Shown: positions 44,431 through 54,070 of the stretch, piece after piece | How the letters are laid out: every line of letters starts with the position of its first letter | How positions within the stretch are numbered: the stretch's first letter is position 1 | NCBI RefSeq assembly: GCF_025995175.1 | Contig: NZ_BAPV01000061.1 | Coordinates: 62,001 to 126,000, forward strand | Length of the DNA: 64,000 bases | Source: Asaia krungthepensis NRIC 0535 | GTDB taxonomy: Bacteria; Pseudomonadota; Alphaproteobacteria; Acetobacterales; Acetobacteraceae | Reading direction: 5' to 3' | Notes under the pieces: model-generated | What the model was told of the DNA's origin: nothing | What the model saw: only the letters and a program-made list of their open reading frames with translations | The model's database searches: none | Made by a program: the position numbers and the translations under genes

Positions 44431-44886
44431 TTATTCGATGATGGCGAGTGCTTCGCCGAATTCAACCGGGTCACCGCTGGAAACCAGAAGCCGCTTCAGA
44501 GTGCCGCCGCGCGGCGCCTTGATCTGATTGAAGGTCTTCATCGCCTCGATCAGCATCAGGGTCTGACCGGCCGTCACGGCTTGGCCTTCCTGCACGAAGG
44601 GAGGAGCCGACGGATCGGGTGCCAGATAGGCAATGCCGACCATCGGGCTGTTGACAGCGCCAGGATGGTTGGCGGCATCGACCGGGGCAGCTGCCGGAGC
44701 AGGTGCGGCAACAGGCGCCGCAGCGGCAGGCGCTGGACCAACGGCATGAACCACCTGGCCGCCAGCATTGCGCGCCACACGAATGCGACTGTCCTTTTCC
44801 GCGACCTCGATCTCGGTCAGTCCGGTTTCAGTCAGAATATCGGCCAATGCCCGGATGGCATCCGCGTCCACGAGCATACGGCTCAT
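44431..44886 (-). CDS. accB: Biotin carboxyl carrier protein of acetyl-CoA carboxylase
   Basis: A 151-residue carrier. An N-terminal helical region is followed by an Ala/Pro-rich linker (about 50-70), then the biotinyl domain with thumb region (AYLAPDPSAPPFV) and biotinylated Lys117 in LIEAMKTFNQIKAP. The usual EAMKMMN/EAMKLMN reads EAMKTFN here. It passes carboxyl groups from AccC to the carboxyltransferase. The start overlaps the aroQ stop (ATGA at 44883-44886). Confidence 0.96.
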   Translation of the reverse strand: MSRMLVDADAIRALADILTETGLTEIEVAEKDSRIRVARNAGGQVVHAVGPAPAAAAPVAAPAPAAAPVDAANHPGAVNSPMVGIAYLAPDPSAPPFVQEGQAVTAGQTLMLIEAMKTFNQIKAPRGGTLKRLLVSSGDPVEFGEALAIIE

Positions 44887-45338
44887 CGTTCGTCCTCGTC
44901 TTCAATCATGTCATAGAGTGCACGCAATGCCATGGCGTAGCCACGCACCCCAAACCCGCAGATTACGCCAATAGCGGCCTGGGAGGTATAGGTGTGATGG
45001 CGAAAGGCATCGCGGCGATGGATATTGGAGATGTGAACCTCCACCGTCGGCAGGCCCGTAGCAAGCAGCGCATCGAGCAATGCGATGGATGTGTGACCAT
45101 AGGCCGCCGGATTGATCACGATACCACGCGCCCTACCCCGGCATTCCTGGATCCAGGAAACCAGTTCCCCCTCGATATTCGTCTGGCGAAAATCGATGGC
45201 GACATCGAGCTGCTCGGCGGCCTGAATGCAGACCTGTTCAAGGTCGTCCAGTGTCGCATGGCCGTATATTTCCGGCTGGCGCATTCCGAGCATGTTGAGG
45301 TTGGGGCCGTTCAGCACGGCAATCATCGGGCGAATCAT
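44883..45338 (-). CDS. aroQ: Type II 3-dehydroquinate dehydratase
   Basis: About 151 residues, catalysing dehydration of 3-dehydroquinate in the shikimate pathway. The dodecameric type II signature is clear: VLNGPNLNMLGMRQPEIYG with the catalytic Tyr, FRQTNIEGELVSWIQ, VINPAAYGHTSIALLDAL, VEVHISNIHRRDAFRHHTY. The start is uncertain: ATG at 45338 or 45326, neither with a strong ribosome binding site. It heads aroQ-accB-accC, a common proteobacterial order. Confidence 0.95.
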   Translation of the reverse strand: MIRPMIAVLNGPNLNMLGMRQPEIYGHATLDDLEQVCIQAAEQLDVAIDFRQTNIEGELVSWIQECRGRARGIVINPAAYGHTSIALLDALLATGLPTVEVHISNIHRRDAFRHHTYTSQAAIGVICGFGVRGYAMALRALYDMIEDEDER

Positions 45339-45664
45339 GAAAGGAGCCCGTAGCACTTTCGCTTGGGCCGTAAAAGCCTTCCCGCAGGACGTTGCAGGAT
45401 TACGCCTCATTCCTGCCTCGTTTCTCGGGTTTTTTGTTTCTCACGAGGCCGCCACAGGTCGCGATAGCGGGCACCAGACGCCAGGTTTCCAGGGCTCTGG
45501 CATCACGATTTCGCAATCGAGGCGGGCTGTGATACACACGTCGTTCGCCGTCCCGGATTGTCGGGGCATTCGTTCGTTCGGAGTAACTGGGCAAAAGGCT
45601 GCAAGCTGTCGTGATATCATCTAGAAGCAGAAAACTGACATTCAGTTCCACGGAACGATGCAAG
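45339..45664. other. Divergent intergenic region between aroQ and rlpA-like gene
   Basis: About 325 bases that must hold the promoters of the aroQ-accBC operon and the rlpA-like gene. I see no gene, no strong hairpin and no repeat in it. Confidence 0.5.
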
Positions 45665-46318
45665 ATGCGTCTCCGCGCCCGAATCGGAGGTCTGGCTCTG
45701 CTTTGCACGGCATTCGCACCGAAGCACGGCGCTCACGCGGCCGCTGCCGCGCAGGCTTCCTCCCAGACAACGGTCCTGACAGAACCCACCGCGGACCATG
45801 CGCCATGGGCTTCATCGGTACGGCTTGCCCTCGCCAAGCGCGCCCATCGCATTGCTCTCGCCAGCCATAATGTTCTGGCCTGGTCGGAACACGGCGTGGC
45901 GAGCTGGTACGGACGCAGGCTGGCCGGACATCGTACCAGCAGTGGTGAACGGCTCGACGGCCAGGCGCTGACAGCGGCGCATCCTACCCTGCCAATGGGC
46001 TCCAAAGTCCTTGTCCAGAATGAAGACACGGGCAAATCCGTGATCGTGACCGTCAATGACCGCGGCCCCTTCAACAGCCGTATCATCGATCTGTCGCATG
46101 CCGCTGCGGCCGAACTCGGTATGCTGGGCAGTGGCACGGCCCATGTGAAGCTCGCGCCGATTCCATCCGGTGCTCCGATTCAGGAAGATCAGCCGCTCGA
46201 AGTCGCCGAGGCTGAAGCTGAAGACACGAACGAGCAGGCGCTCGATGCCGTCACTCCGGTAGTCAAGCCTCACTCATCCAGGGCTGCCACGACGCATCGA
46301 AGCCACCACCACAAGTAA
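45665..46318 (+). CDS. RlpA-like septal ring lytic transglycosylase family protein
   Basis: A 217-residue exported protein. The signal peptide (about 1-26) is followed by an Ala-rich stretch and a double-psi beta-barrel RlpA domain at about 70-165: GVASWYGRRLAGHRTSSGE, LTAAHPTLPMGSKVLV, VTVNDRGPFNSRIIDLSHAAA. The Asp of NDRGP matches the catalytic residue. There is no lipobox cysteine and no SPOR domain; instead the tail is acidic and then His-rich. It probably trims peptidoglycan glycan strands at division sites. I chose the ATG at 45665 over a GTG at 45611 because the signal peptide begins there. Confidence 0.86.
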   Translation: MRLRARIGGLALLCTAFAPKHGAHAAAAAQASSQTTVLTEPTADHAPWASSVRLALAKRAHRIALASHNVLAWSEHGVASWYGRRLAGHRTSSGERLDGQALTAAHPTLPMGSKVLVQNEDTGKSVIVTVNDRGPFNSRIIDLSHAAAAELGMLGSGTAHVKLAPIPSGAPIQEDQPLEVAEAEAEDTNEQALDAVTPVVKPHSSRAATTHRSHHHK

Positions 46319-46364
46319 AACGAGCGGCCGTCAATGTGGGCATCTCTCCGCGAGATAAGCTGAA

Positions 46365-46396
46365 AAAGGGCGTGGGCCAATGGTCTCACGCCCTTT
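46365..46396. terminator. Bidirectional intrinsic terminator
   Basis: AAAGGGCGTG (46365-46374) and CACGCCCTTT (46387-46396) form a perfect 10-bp stem with a 12-base loop between convergent rlpA-like and BrkB genes. A/T-rich ends on both strands give short U-tracts. Confidence 0.8.
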
Positions 46397-46420
46397 CTAT
46401 TGCGCCCCGCTCCGTCGGTA

Positions 46421-47569
46421 TCAGCTTTCTGAATGGGCAACCACGACGGGTTCGCTCCCTTCCTGGACACGCGTGACCCCGGGAACCTTGGGATTGAAAC
46501 CCTTCATGCGGTCCTCGAGGCCGGCATTCAGTTCTGCACCGAACAGCACCACATAGGTCCCCACGAAGAACCACATCATGATTGCTGCGACGGCTCCCAA
46601 GGGCCCATAAGTCGAGCCGTAACTGGCAAAATGACTGACGTAGTAAGAGAAAGCGAGCGAGGTCAGGACCCAGAGCAGCGTCGCGACCAGCGATCCCGGC
46701 ACGATCCAGCGCCAGTCGGGCTTGTCCCTGCAGGGGCCGTAACGGAAAAGCAGGGTCACTGCTGCGAACACGAAGAGCAGCATCAAGGCGGGCGCACCGA
46801 AATGCACGATATAACGCGTGCTGTAGCTCATCAGATAATCCGTGAGATACAGGATCTCGGGCGGCAGGTTGCGCAGACCGAAACGGTTGAGCAGATCCGG
46901 CATATAATCCACAAGCGCCGGGAAAGCGACCATGAGAGCCAGGGTCATGCACGCCCCGACCACTGCCCCGAAGGTCACGCCCAGCGCCAGAAATTGGAAC
47001 CGGAAGAAGCCGCGTGTCTCGAGCACGTCATAGGCCAGGTTCAGTGCGGAGAGGACCGATTTTGTGCTGGCCGAGGCTGACCACAGCGCGATCGTGGTCG
47101 AGAAAATAAGGCCAACCGTCAAAGATGCATGGGGCTGGGCAATAAGCGTGTGGATCTGCGAGGCGATCAGTTCGAAGGCCGTTGCCGGAAGCAGATTACG
47201 CAGCACATTGAGCTGGGGCTCGACCGTCTGCAGATCGAAAATCAGGCCATAAAGCGAAATGAGCGACGAGATCGCCGGGAAGAGAGAGAGCGTGGCGTAG
47301 AAGGCGCACCCCGCTGCCGACAGGCTGGTCTGACTCGATCCAAGATTGCTGAATGTCTGGCGCAATACGAGTTTCCACCCGCCAAGCGGCATGTGGATAG
47401 GACTGCGCGCACCGGTACCCGGTGCCTCACGCCCCATGGCTTCCTCGCCTGCTTGGGTCTCCACGGCGCGATCAGACGCGACCTCGCGGGGTCCCGACGC
47501 ATCGACGGCACCACCTGATTCAACGGCTGTTCTCAGGGCCTGACTATTCGATGTCGGGAACTCGTCCAC
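46421..47569 (-). CDS. YihY/virulence factor BrkB family membrane protein
   Basis: A 382-residue protein with a hydrophilic N-terminus of about 60 residues and about six membrane helices. Family motifs are SAAGCAFYATLSLFPAISSL, ALWSASASTKSVLSALNLAY and GPLGAVAAIMMWFFVGTYVVL. The family's function is unsettled (transport or envelope roles have been proposed; early reports of ribonuclease BN activity were not upheld). The start is a GTG at 47569, fixed by AAGGAG six bases upstream; a GTG at 47593 is also open but lacks such a site. Convergent with rlpA-like. Confidence 0.87.
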   Translation of the reverse strand: MDEFPTSNSQALRTAVESGGAVDASGPREVASDRAVETQAGEEAMGREAPGTGARSPIHMPLGGWKLVLRQTFSNLGSSQTSLSAAGCAFYATLSLFPAISSLISLYGLIFDLQTVEPQLNVLRNLLPATAFELIASQIHTLIAQPHASLTVGLIFSTTIALWSASASTKSVLSALNLAYDVLETRGFFRFQFLALGVTFGAVVGACMTLALMVAFPALVDYMPDLLNRFGLRNLPPEILYLTDYLMSYSTRYIVHFGAPALMLLFVFAAVTLLFRYGPCRDKPDWRWIVPGSLVATLLWVLTSLAFSYYVSHFASYGSTYGPLGAVAAIMMWFFVGTYVVLFGAELNAGLEDRMKGFNPKVPGVTRVQEGSEPVVVAHSES

Positions 47570-48044
47570 AAAAATCTCCTTGCTTGCGACCACACGGGTG
47601 AAGACCGTGGCGCGCTGCCTCTCTCATCCTTTGCCCACTAATGCTCCATGCCGGAGCATCAGCGGTTTTGGGCTGGACGCTGTCTCTATTGCCTGCGCTT
47701 CCCGCAATCGGGAAGACACATTGCCCCATCATGACGCCCAAAGCCTTGAAACGTTGCACGGCATATTGCGTTACAGGGCGACAACTTTGCCCCATGCGAA
47801 GAAAAAAAAATCACCGTCAATTTTTTAGTTGCAACAGGGGGGGTTTGGTCCCATATGCGCCCCACGCAGCAACGCACGTGCCACTGGCCCTCTGTAGGTT
47901 ACGCAACGACGTCAAGCGTTCTGGCAATCGGGCTGATCCTGCTCATTTTCGAGCAACCAGCCTCGTCCTGATCGCCGGTCCGTTCGACCGTTTCGCAACA
48001 AACCCGCCCGTGCAGCTTCGGGCGGATTTCGGGAGGAGTGACTC
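47570..48044. other. Divergent intergenic region upstream of the decarboxylase
   Basis: About 475 bases between divergent genes. A plus-strand open frame (47641-48048) is not convincing: it has no domain and a Cys/Arg-rich composition. An A9 run (47804-47812), a T6 run (47821-47826) and a G7 run (47838-47844) stand out. It probably carries a promoter and leader for the decarboxylase. I identify no known riboswitch. Confidence 0.45.
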
Positions 48045-49178
48045 ATGACTCCGAAAATCGTCCGCTATCTTGCCGAGCAGCAGCCGGCAACCCCCTGCCT
48101 CGTCGTCGATGTCGACCATGTGGAAGAGCGCTACCACGCCCTGCGTGACGCCCTGCCCCTTGCTCACATCTATTACGCCGTGAAAGCCAATCCTGCCGCG
48201 CCGATTCTGGAGCGCCTGGTCCGTCTCGGCTCGTCCTTCGACGCCGCCTCCATCGGCGAGATCCATCAGTGCCTGGCGGCCGGCGCACAGGCCAGCCAGA
48301 TTTCGTTCGGCAACACGGTCAAGAAAGTCTCGTCCATCCGTGAGGCTTTCGGCCTCGGCGTCGACCTTTTCGTGTTCGACAGCGAGGAAGAACTGGCCAA
48401 GCTGGCCGAGCATGCTCCTGGCTCGCGCGTTTTCTGCCGCCTTGCGGTTGAGAATGAGGGCGCTGACTGGCCCCTGTCGCGCAAGTTCGGCACCACCGTG
48501 TCTCATGCAAAGGACTTGCTGCTGAAGTCGGTCGAGCTGGGTCTCGAGCCCTATGGTCTGTCCTTTCATGTGGGCAGCCAGCAGACCAGCACCACGGCCT
48601 ATGAGGCAGCGATCGCCAAGGTGGCCATGCTGTTCACCGATCTCTCGGCAGCGGGAATCGATCTCAAGATGGTCAATCTCGGCGGCGGCTTCCCCGTGCG
48701 CTATCGCGATGACATCCCCGAAATCGAACAGTTCGGACTCGCCATCGGTCGCGCCATGACCGAGCATTTTGGCAATGCCCTGCCGCAGATGCTGATCGAA
48801 CCTGGCCGCTTCATGGTGGCCGAAGCCGGCGTGGTTTCGACCGAGGTCGTTCTGGTGAGCCGTCGCGGCGGCAAGGAGAGCGATCCGCGCTGGGTCTATC
48901 TCGATATCGGTCGCTTCGGCGGCCTGGCCGAGACCGAAGGCGAGGCCATTCGCTATCGTTTCCGCACCCCGCATGACGGTCTGCCCACGGGCGAGACAGT
49001 CGTGGCCGGTCCGAGCTGCGACGGTGTCGACATCATGTATGAAAAGAACCGCGTTCAGCTTCCCTATGCGCTGAATTCGGGCGATCGCATCGAGATCCTC
49101 ACCACCGGTGCCTATGTCACCACCTATTGCTCGACAGGGTTCAATGGTTTTGCCCCGCTGGGCGAACACTATATCTGA
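48045..49178 (+). CDS. Group IV (fold III) PLP-dependent ornithine/lysine-type decarboxylase
   Basis: A 377-residue alanine-racemase-fold decarboxylase. The PLP lysine is Lys47 in YYAVKANP. Also visible are SFDAASIGEIHQCLAAGA, a His in LSFHVGSQQ, NLGGGFPVRY, IEPGRFMVAEAG, and the second-subunit active-site motif GPSCDGVDIMYE. The Cys-Asp pair indicates ornithine (or lysine/ornithine) decarboxylation to putrescine or cadaverine, rather than diaminopimelate decarboxylation. GGGAGGAG before the ATG is a strong ribosome binding site. It is monocistronic, ending at a strong terminator. Confidence 0.92.
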   Translation: MTPKIVRYLAEQQPATPCLVVDVDHVEERYHALRDALPLAHIYYAVKANPAAPILERLVRLGSSFDAASIGEIHQCLAAGAQASQISFGNTVKKVSSIREAFGLGVDLFVFDSEEELAKLAEHAPGSRVFCRLAVENEGADWPLSRKFGTTVSHAKDLLLKSVELGLEPYGLSFHVGSQQTSTTAYEAAIAKVAMLFTDLSAAGIDLKMVNLGGGFPVRYRDDIPEIEQFGLAIGRAMTEHFGNALPQMLIEPGRFMVAEAGVVSTEVVLVSRRGGKESDPRWVYLDIGRFGGLAETEGEAIRYRFRTPHDGLPTGETVVAGPSCDGVDIMYEKNRVQLPYALNSGDRIEILTTGAYVTTYCSTGFNGFAPLGEHYI

Positions 49179-49260
49179 ACCCGGATCGGGGCCGCTCATC
49201 TTTCGTCCCCTTGCCGGGTGATGAGCCCCCTCCCTTCCGAAATTGCCACAAGCTACCTGA

Positions 49261-49296
49261 AGCGTCCGGTCCCCTGAACAGGACCGGGCGCTTTTT
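49261..49296 (+). terminator. Intrinsic terminator of the decarboxylase gene
   Basis: AGCGTCCGGTCC (49261-49272) pairs with GGACCGGGCGCT (49281-49292) around an 8-base loop, followed by TTTTT. A classical rho-independent terminator 83 bases after the stop. Confidence 0.88.
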
Positions 49297-49420
49297 GCTT
49301 TGGAGAGCCCCGTCTCAGGCTTGGGCGTCACGGTCTGCACTATGGTTGCGCCGCCCCTCCCTCACCGCAGACGATTATGCCATGCTGCCGGCATCATTCC
49401 CCCGTCAGACTGGATGCCTC

Positions 49421-50533
49421 ATGCTTCGTCGCTCCTTTCTCCGCTCAAGCCTGATTGCCGGTGCGGCATGGAGCGCAAGTTCTCCATCTGTTTTTGCCGC
49501 ATCGAAGGGACGGGTTGGCGAATCGAACAGTCTGACCGATGTGGGCGGACTGCGCGTGGGGCAGGCGCAGGACAGCCGGGTTCGCACGGGCGTGACCGTC
49601 ATCCTGCCCGATATGCCCTGCCCCTGCGCCGTGGATGTGCGGGGCGGTGGACCGGGGACGCGTGAAACTGATGCGCTGAATGGCTGGAACCTGGTGCATC
49701 GCATCGATGCCCTCACCCTTTCAGGTGGGTCGGTTTACGGGCTGGCGGCCGCCGATGGCGTTGCGGCATGGCTGGGGGCCAGAGGCAGGGGTTTTGCCAT
49801 GCGCAGCCAGAAAGATGTTCCACCCTCTCCCATCGTTCCGGCGGCCATTCTCTATGACCTCGATAATGGTGGCGACAAGAAGTGGGGCGAAACACCCCCT
49901 TATCATGCGCTTGGCATGGAGGCTGTGAGCCACGCTGCAACGAATGTCACCCTGGGCACGGCTGGCGCCGGATACGGCGCCATGGCCGGACGTCTGAAAG
50001 GGGGGATCGGCTCCGCCTCGTGGGTTACACCCGAGGGGTATACCGTGGGTGCGATCGTGGCCACGAATAGTCTTGGCGCTGTGACCCCGCCCCATGACCG
50101 GCGATTCTGGGCGGCCCCGTTCGAACAGGGGCAGGAATTCGGGGGCTTGGGCGTCTCGACTGCCAGAGTCGCGCCGGATGACTGGACCGGCACGAAGCTG
50201 GATCCCGGGCCGCGCGCCAACACGACTCTCGCCTGTATCGCCACCGATGCGGAGCTGACGCAGGAAGAGCTCAAACGCATTGCCATGATGGCACAGGATG
50301 GGCTGGCTCGCGCCATTCACCCTATTCACTCGCCGTTTGACGGAGACACGGTTTTCGCCCTGGCCACGGGAAGAAAATCTGTCGCGGCCGAAGGACGCGC
50401 GCTGCTTGTGGCGCATCTGGGCAGTGTGGCCGCTGACGTCCTGTCGCGTGCTGTGGCGCGTGGCGTCTATCTGGCCACCCAGCCACCCGGCATGAAGGCC
50501 ACCTTGTGGTCGAGCCTGAAAGACTCGCCCTGA
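49421..50533 (+). CDS. P1 family (S58, DmpA-like) peptidase with Tat signal
   Basis: A 370-residue peptidase with an N-terminal twin-arginine-like signal (RRSFLRSSLIAGAAW; cleavage likely after about 26), so probably exported folded. Family motifs: LTDVGGLRVGQAQD, LSGGSVYGLAAADGVAAWL, GAGYGAMAGRLKGGIGSAS, VGAIVATNSLGAV. The autoprocessing region is ANTTLACIATDAELT, where the Thr after Asn would be the new N-terminal nucleophile, followed by HSPFDGDTVFALATG. Relatives are aminopeptidases that act on small peptides, including beta-peptides and D-amino acid amides. The ATG at 49421 is chosen because the signal starts there. Confidence 0.9.
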   Translation: MLRRSFLRSSLIAGAAWSASSPSVFAASKGRVGESNSLTDVGGLRVGQAQDSRVRTGVTVILPDMPCPCAVDVRGGGPGTRETDALNGWNLVHRIDALTLSGGSVYGLAAADGVAAWLGARGRGFAMRSQKDVPPSPIVPAAILYDLDNGGDKKWGETPPYHALGMEAVSHAATNVTLGTAGAGYGAMAGRLKGGIGSASWVTPEGYTVGAIVATNSLGAVTPPHDRRFWAAPFEQGQEFGGLGVSTARVAPDDWTGTKLDPGPRANTTLACIATDAELTQEELKRIAMMAQDGLARAIHPIHSPFDGDTVFALATGRKSVAAEGRALLVAHLGSVAADVLSRAVARGVYLATQPPGMKATLWSSLKDSP

Positions 50534-50894
50534 AATTCTCCCCCGCATGATACTGCGCGGGCCTCGGTGGCAGACAAATGGGCCGGTATGATCCGATTGC
50601 CTCGCTATCCCGTGCCAGTTCGGGAGGCCGCGGGGGCAGGCGGCTCCCTGAGCCTCGAGTCACCGTCCTGCAGGCATCGTTCCAGACCTGCGCCTCAGGG
50701 AAAACGGACATTCCCGAAACCCATATCGCGCGCGTAGACTTCAGGCCCCAGCCTCGGCGTCCCGCCCCTGTCCGGTGAGGCGGGGGCGATCACGTTGGGG
50801 TCAACGGGGCTCGCAAGCCGGGGGCGCTTGTGGTTCACTCCTCGCCCGCGATGACTGGCGAAACCGCGTGTGCCACAGTGCCAGGAGACCGTTC
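50534..50894. other. GC-rich intergenic region upstream of malic enzyme
   Basis: About 360 bases with no credible gene. Weak inverted repeats exist, for example CCCGCC (50761-50766) with GGCGGG (50779-50784), but none has a U-tract. It must contain the promoter of the malic enzyme-fumarase operon. Open frames here are Arg/Pro-rich shadows. Confidence 0.45.
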
Positions 50895-52547
50895 ATGAAC
50901 AAGTCGCTATCCGTTGCCCTGAGCGGGCAGGATCTGCTCAACCATCCTTTCCTCAACAAGGGGCTTGCTTTCACCCCGGAAGAGCGCGACGCGTTCGAAC
51001 TCCACGGCCTTCTGCCACGAGCCGTGCAAACCCTCGACCAGCAGGTTGAGGCAGCGCTGAAATTCCTCGACGCCCTCCCCTCACCTTTTGCGCGCCATGT
51101 GCATCTGCGCGAATTGCAGGATACGAACGAGACGCTGTTCTACGCCCTGCTGACCCGCAAGATCGAGGCCATGCTGCCTCTGGTTTACACACCGACCGTA
51201 GGCGAGGCCTGTCAGCGTTTTTCGGAAATCTGGCGTCGCCCGCGTGGGCTCTTCCTCAGCTATCCCGAGCGCGACTCGATGGAGGACGTGCTCAGCAATC
51301 CCGCCTATGACGATGTGCGCGTGATTGTGGTGACGGACGGCGAGCGTATCCTCGGCCTGGGCGATCAGGGGGCGGGTGGCATGGGTATCCCCATCGGCAA
51401 GCTCTCACTCTACACCACCTGCGCAGGGATCTCACCCGATCAGACCCTGCCGATCGTGCTCGATACCGGCACCAATAACCAGGACCTGCTGCAAAACCCG
51501 GCCTATATTGGCTGGCGTCACGAACGCATACGCGGTGCCGAATACGACGCCTTCATCGAGCGCTTCGTCACCGCCGTTCAGACACGCTGGCCCCATGTGG
51601 CCCTGCACTGGGAAGATTTCAGCGGCGCCAATGCCGCCCCCATTCTCGATCGCTATCGCGACCGGCTCTGCACCTTCAATGACGACATCCAGGGTACGGC
51701 GGCCGTTACCACTGCCGCTATTCTGAGCGCCAATGCCGCGCATGACGGCAAGCTGAAGGACGAGACCATCGTCATGCTCGGCGCGGGCTCTGCGGGTGTG
51801 GGCATTGCCAAGCTGCTGCTTCAGGTCATGCTCGATGAAGGCGCGAGCGAGGAAGACGCTCTGGCCCGCTTCTACATGCTCGATCAGGACGGGCTCCTGC
51901 TCGACGGGCGCGACGGGCTGAATGACGGACAGGCGCTGTTTGCCCGCAAGGACTGGGGAGATCGTTCACCCGATTTCGAGACGGTCATTAGCGAAACGAA
52001 GGCCAGCATCCTGATTGGCGTTTCCGGCGTGAAGGGACTTTTCAGCGAGAAAATCGTGCGGGAGATGGCCAAAAACTGCAAGCGTCCGATCATCTTCCCG
52101 CTCTCCAACCCCACCTCGCATTCCGAGGCCACGCCCGAAGACATCATGACCTGGTCGGATGAACGTGCTCTGGTCAGCACCGGCAGCCCCTTTCCGCCGC
52201 TGGACCTGAAGGGCCGCACCCATCGCGTGGACCAGACCAACAACGCCTATATCTTCCCTGGGCTCGGGCTCTGCCTGCTTGCCACCGGTGCAACCCGCGT
52301 GACGGACTCCATGTTCATGGCCGCGGCCCGTGGCCTCGCTTCGCTTTCACCGCTGCGCAGCAACCCGGATGGCAATCTGCTGCCTCCGGTCACGCAATTG
52401 CGCAAGGTCGCCCTTGCCGTGGCGGAAGCCGCGGCCAGACAGGCGCGCGAAGATGGCGTATGTCATGCGTTCAGCGACGATGAACTGCATCACCGCATCC
52501 AGTCCATCGTCTGGACGCCCGATTATTGTACTTATGAGAAGATCTGA
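50895..52547 (+). CDS. maeA: NAD-dependent malic enzyme
   Basis: A 550-residue malic enzyme of the large, SfcA/MaeA type, oxidatively decarboxylating malate to pyruvate. It shows [20 protein letters not shown] (about residues 95-114, with the catalytic Tyr), [33 protein letters not shown] for metal and malate, the NAD-binding [12 protein letters not shown] (about 295-306), and [18 protein letters not shown] eight bases before the ATG fixes the start. fumC begins 1 base after the stop, so fumarase supplies its substrate from the same mRNA. Confidence 0.95.
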   Translation: MNKSLSVALSGQDLLNHPFLNKGLAFTPEERDAFELHGLLPRAVQTLDQQVEAALKFLDALPSPFARHVHLRELQDTNETLFYALLTRKIEAMLPLVYTPTVGEACQRFSEIWRRPRGLFLSYPERDSMEDVLSNPAYDDVRVIVVTDGERILGLGDQGAGGMGIPIGKLSLYTTCAGISPDQTLPIVLDTGTNNQDLLQNPAYIGWRHERIRGAEYDAFIERFVTAVQTRWPHVALHWEDFSGANAAPILDRYRDRLCTFNDDIQGTAAVTTAAILSANAAHDGKLKDETIVMLGAGSAGVGIAKLLLQVMLDEGASEEDALARFYMLDQDGLLLDGRDGLNDGQALFARKDWGDRSPDFETVISETKASILIGVSGVKGLFSEKIVREMAKNCKRPIIFPLSNPTSHSEATPEDIMTWSDERALVSTGSPFPPLDLKGRTHRVDQTNNAYIFPGLGLCLLATGATRVTDSMFMAAARGLASLSPLRSNPDGNLLPPVTQLRKVALAVAEAAARQAREDGVCHAFSDDELHHRIQSIVWTPDYCTYEKI

Positions 52548-52548
52548 C

Positions 52549-53952
52549 ATGAGCGATACACGGATCGAGAGCGACGGCCTCGGCGAAATCGAAATTCAGG
52601 CCGACAAGCTCTGGGGCGCGCAAACGCAGCGCTCTCTTCATTATTTCAGCATCGGCCGCGAGCTGATGCCGCGCGAGATGATCGAGGCCTATGCCATCGT
52701 CAAGCGCGCCTGTGCGAGCGCCAACCATCAGAGCGGCCGTCTGGGCGAGACCCAATACAAGCTGATCACCACAGTCTGCGATGAAATCCTGGCCGGTCAG
52801 CATGCCGACATGTTCCCGCTTCATGTCTGGATGACCGGCTCAGGCACGCAGTTCAACATGAACATCAACGAGGTCATTTCGAACCGCGCCTGCCAGCTTT
52901 CCGGCGAGGCGCTGGGCAGCAAGCGCCCGGTTCATCCCAATGACCACGTCAACATGTCTCAGTCCTCCAACGACAATTTCCCCACCGCCATGCATGTGGC
53001 GGTCGTGCTCGGCAGCCGTCGCAGGCTGATCCCGGCCCTGACCCGTCTGGCGGAATCCATTGAGGCCAAGGCCGAAGAGTGGAAGGATATCGTCAAGATT
53101 GGCCGCACCCATATGCAGGATGCCGTGCCGGTCACGCTGGGTCAGGAATTCCACGGCTATGCGGGAATGCTGCGCGAGAACATCGCCCGTATTCAGGAAG
53201 CCGAGAAGGGTCTCTACCCCCTCGCCCTTGGCGGCACCGCGCTTGGCACCGGCATCAACACCGATGCCCCCTTTGCCGGTCGCGCCTGCGCCGAAATTGC
53301 CCGCCTGAGCGATGCCGCCTTCATCAGCGGTGAAAACAAGTTCGCCCTGCAAGGCGCGCATGATGCGCTCGTGCATTTCTCTGGCGCGCTGCGCACCACG
53401 GCAGGCGCACTTTACAAGATCGCCAACGATATCCGCCTGCTTTCCTGCGGCCCGCGCGCCGGTTTTGCCGAGCTGCACCTGCCGGAAAACGAGCCCGGCT
53501 CGTCCATCATGCCCGGCAAGGTCAACCCGACCCAGGCCGAAGCGCTGGCCATGCTGGCCGTGCAGGTGATGGCTAATGACGTGGCGGTTGGGTTCGGCGG
53601 CGCCGGTGGCCTACTGGAAATGAACGTCTACAAGCCGCTCATCATCCAGAACATCATGCAGAGCATCACCCTGCTGCATGACGGCAGCGAGAACTTTCGC
53701 ACCTTCCTGATTGAAGGCACCACCCCGAACCTCGCCCGCATCGAGCGCTATGTGGCAGAGTCCGTCATGCTGGTAACGGCCCTCGCCCCCACAATCGGCT
53801 ACGACACAGCCTCAAAGGTCGCGCATCACGCCATGGATCATGACTGCACGCTGAAGGAAGCCGCTCTGGCTCTGAACGCGGTCAGCGAAGCCGATTTCGA
53901 CCGCCTGGTCGACCCGCGCACCATGCTGGCACCGAATTTGAAGGGAAAGTAA
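52549..53952 (+). CDS. fumC: Class II fumarate hydratase
   Basis: A 467-residue iron-independent fumarase, interconverting fumarate and malate in the TCA cycle. The features are [36 protein letters not shown], the [17 protein letters not shown] region (about residue 185), and the mobile loop [17 protein letters not shown] (about 317) with the catalytic Ser. Length is typical. It starts one base after the malic enzyme stop and is followed by a double-hairpin terminator. Confidence 0.97.
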   Translation: MSDTRIESDGLGEIEIQADKLWGAQTQRSLHYFSIGRELMPREMIEAYAIVKRACASANHQSGRLGETQYKLITTVCDEILAGQHADMFPLHVWMTGSGTQFNMNINEVISNRACQLSGEALGSKRPVHPNDHVNMSQSSNDNFPTAMHVAVVLGSRRRLIPALTRLAESIEAKAEEWKDIVKIGRTHMQDAVPVTLGQEFHGYAGMLRENIARIQEAEKGLYPLALGGTALGTGINTDAPFAGRACAEIARLSDAAFISGENKFALQGAHDALVHFSGALRTTAGALYKIANDIRLLSCGPRAGFAELHLPENEPGSSIMPGKVNPTQAEALAMLAVQVMANDVAVGFGGAGGLLEMNVYKPLIIQNIMQSITLLHDGSENFRTFLIEGTTPNLARIERYVAESVMLVTALAPTIGYDTASKVAHHAMDHDCTLKEAALALNAVSEADFDRLVDPRTMLAPNLKGK

Positions 53953-53960
53953 GGGTAAGC

Positions 53961-54007
53961 GGGGCTCTGCCCCACCCCCCGGAAAGGGGCGGAGGCCCCT
54001 TTCATCC
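53961..54007 (+). repeat. GC-rich double-hairpin element, copy 1 (fumC terminator)
   Basis: The first hairpin is GGGGC/GCCCC (53961-53973), and the second is GAAAGGGGC/GCCCCTTTC (53982-54003). It probably ends fumC transcription. The unit CCCCGGAAAGGGGCG...CCCCTT recurs at about 57874-57921, on the other side of the AIPR-S10 segment. Confidence 0.7.
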
Positions 54008-54070
54008 CGCAGATGATTTGCACTGAATTATCAGCATCAAGGTAAGGCATGTTAAATACCAGATTCAGCT

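Noticed and set aside
47641-48048. Plus-strand 135-codon frame before the decarboxylase
   Set aside because: No ribosome binding site, Cys/Arg-rich composition and overlap with the true start of the decarboxylase.
47943-49340. 465-codon minus-strand frame opposite the decarboxylase
   Set aside because: Shadow of the PLP decarboxylase, with no recognisable domain.
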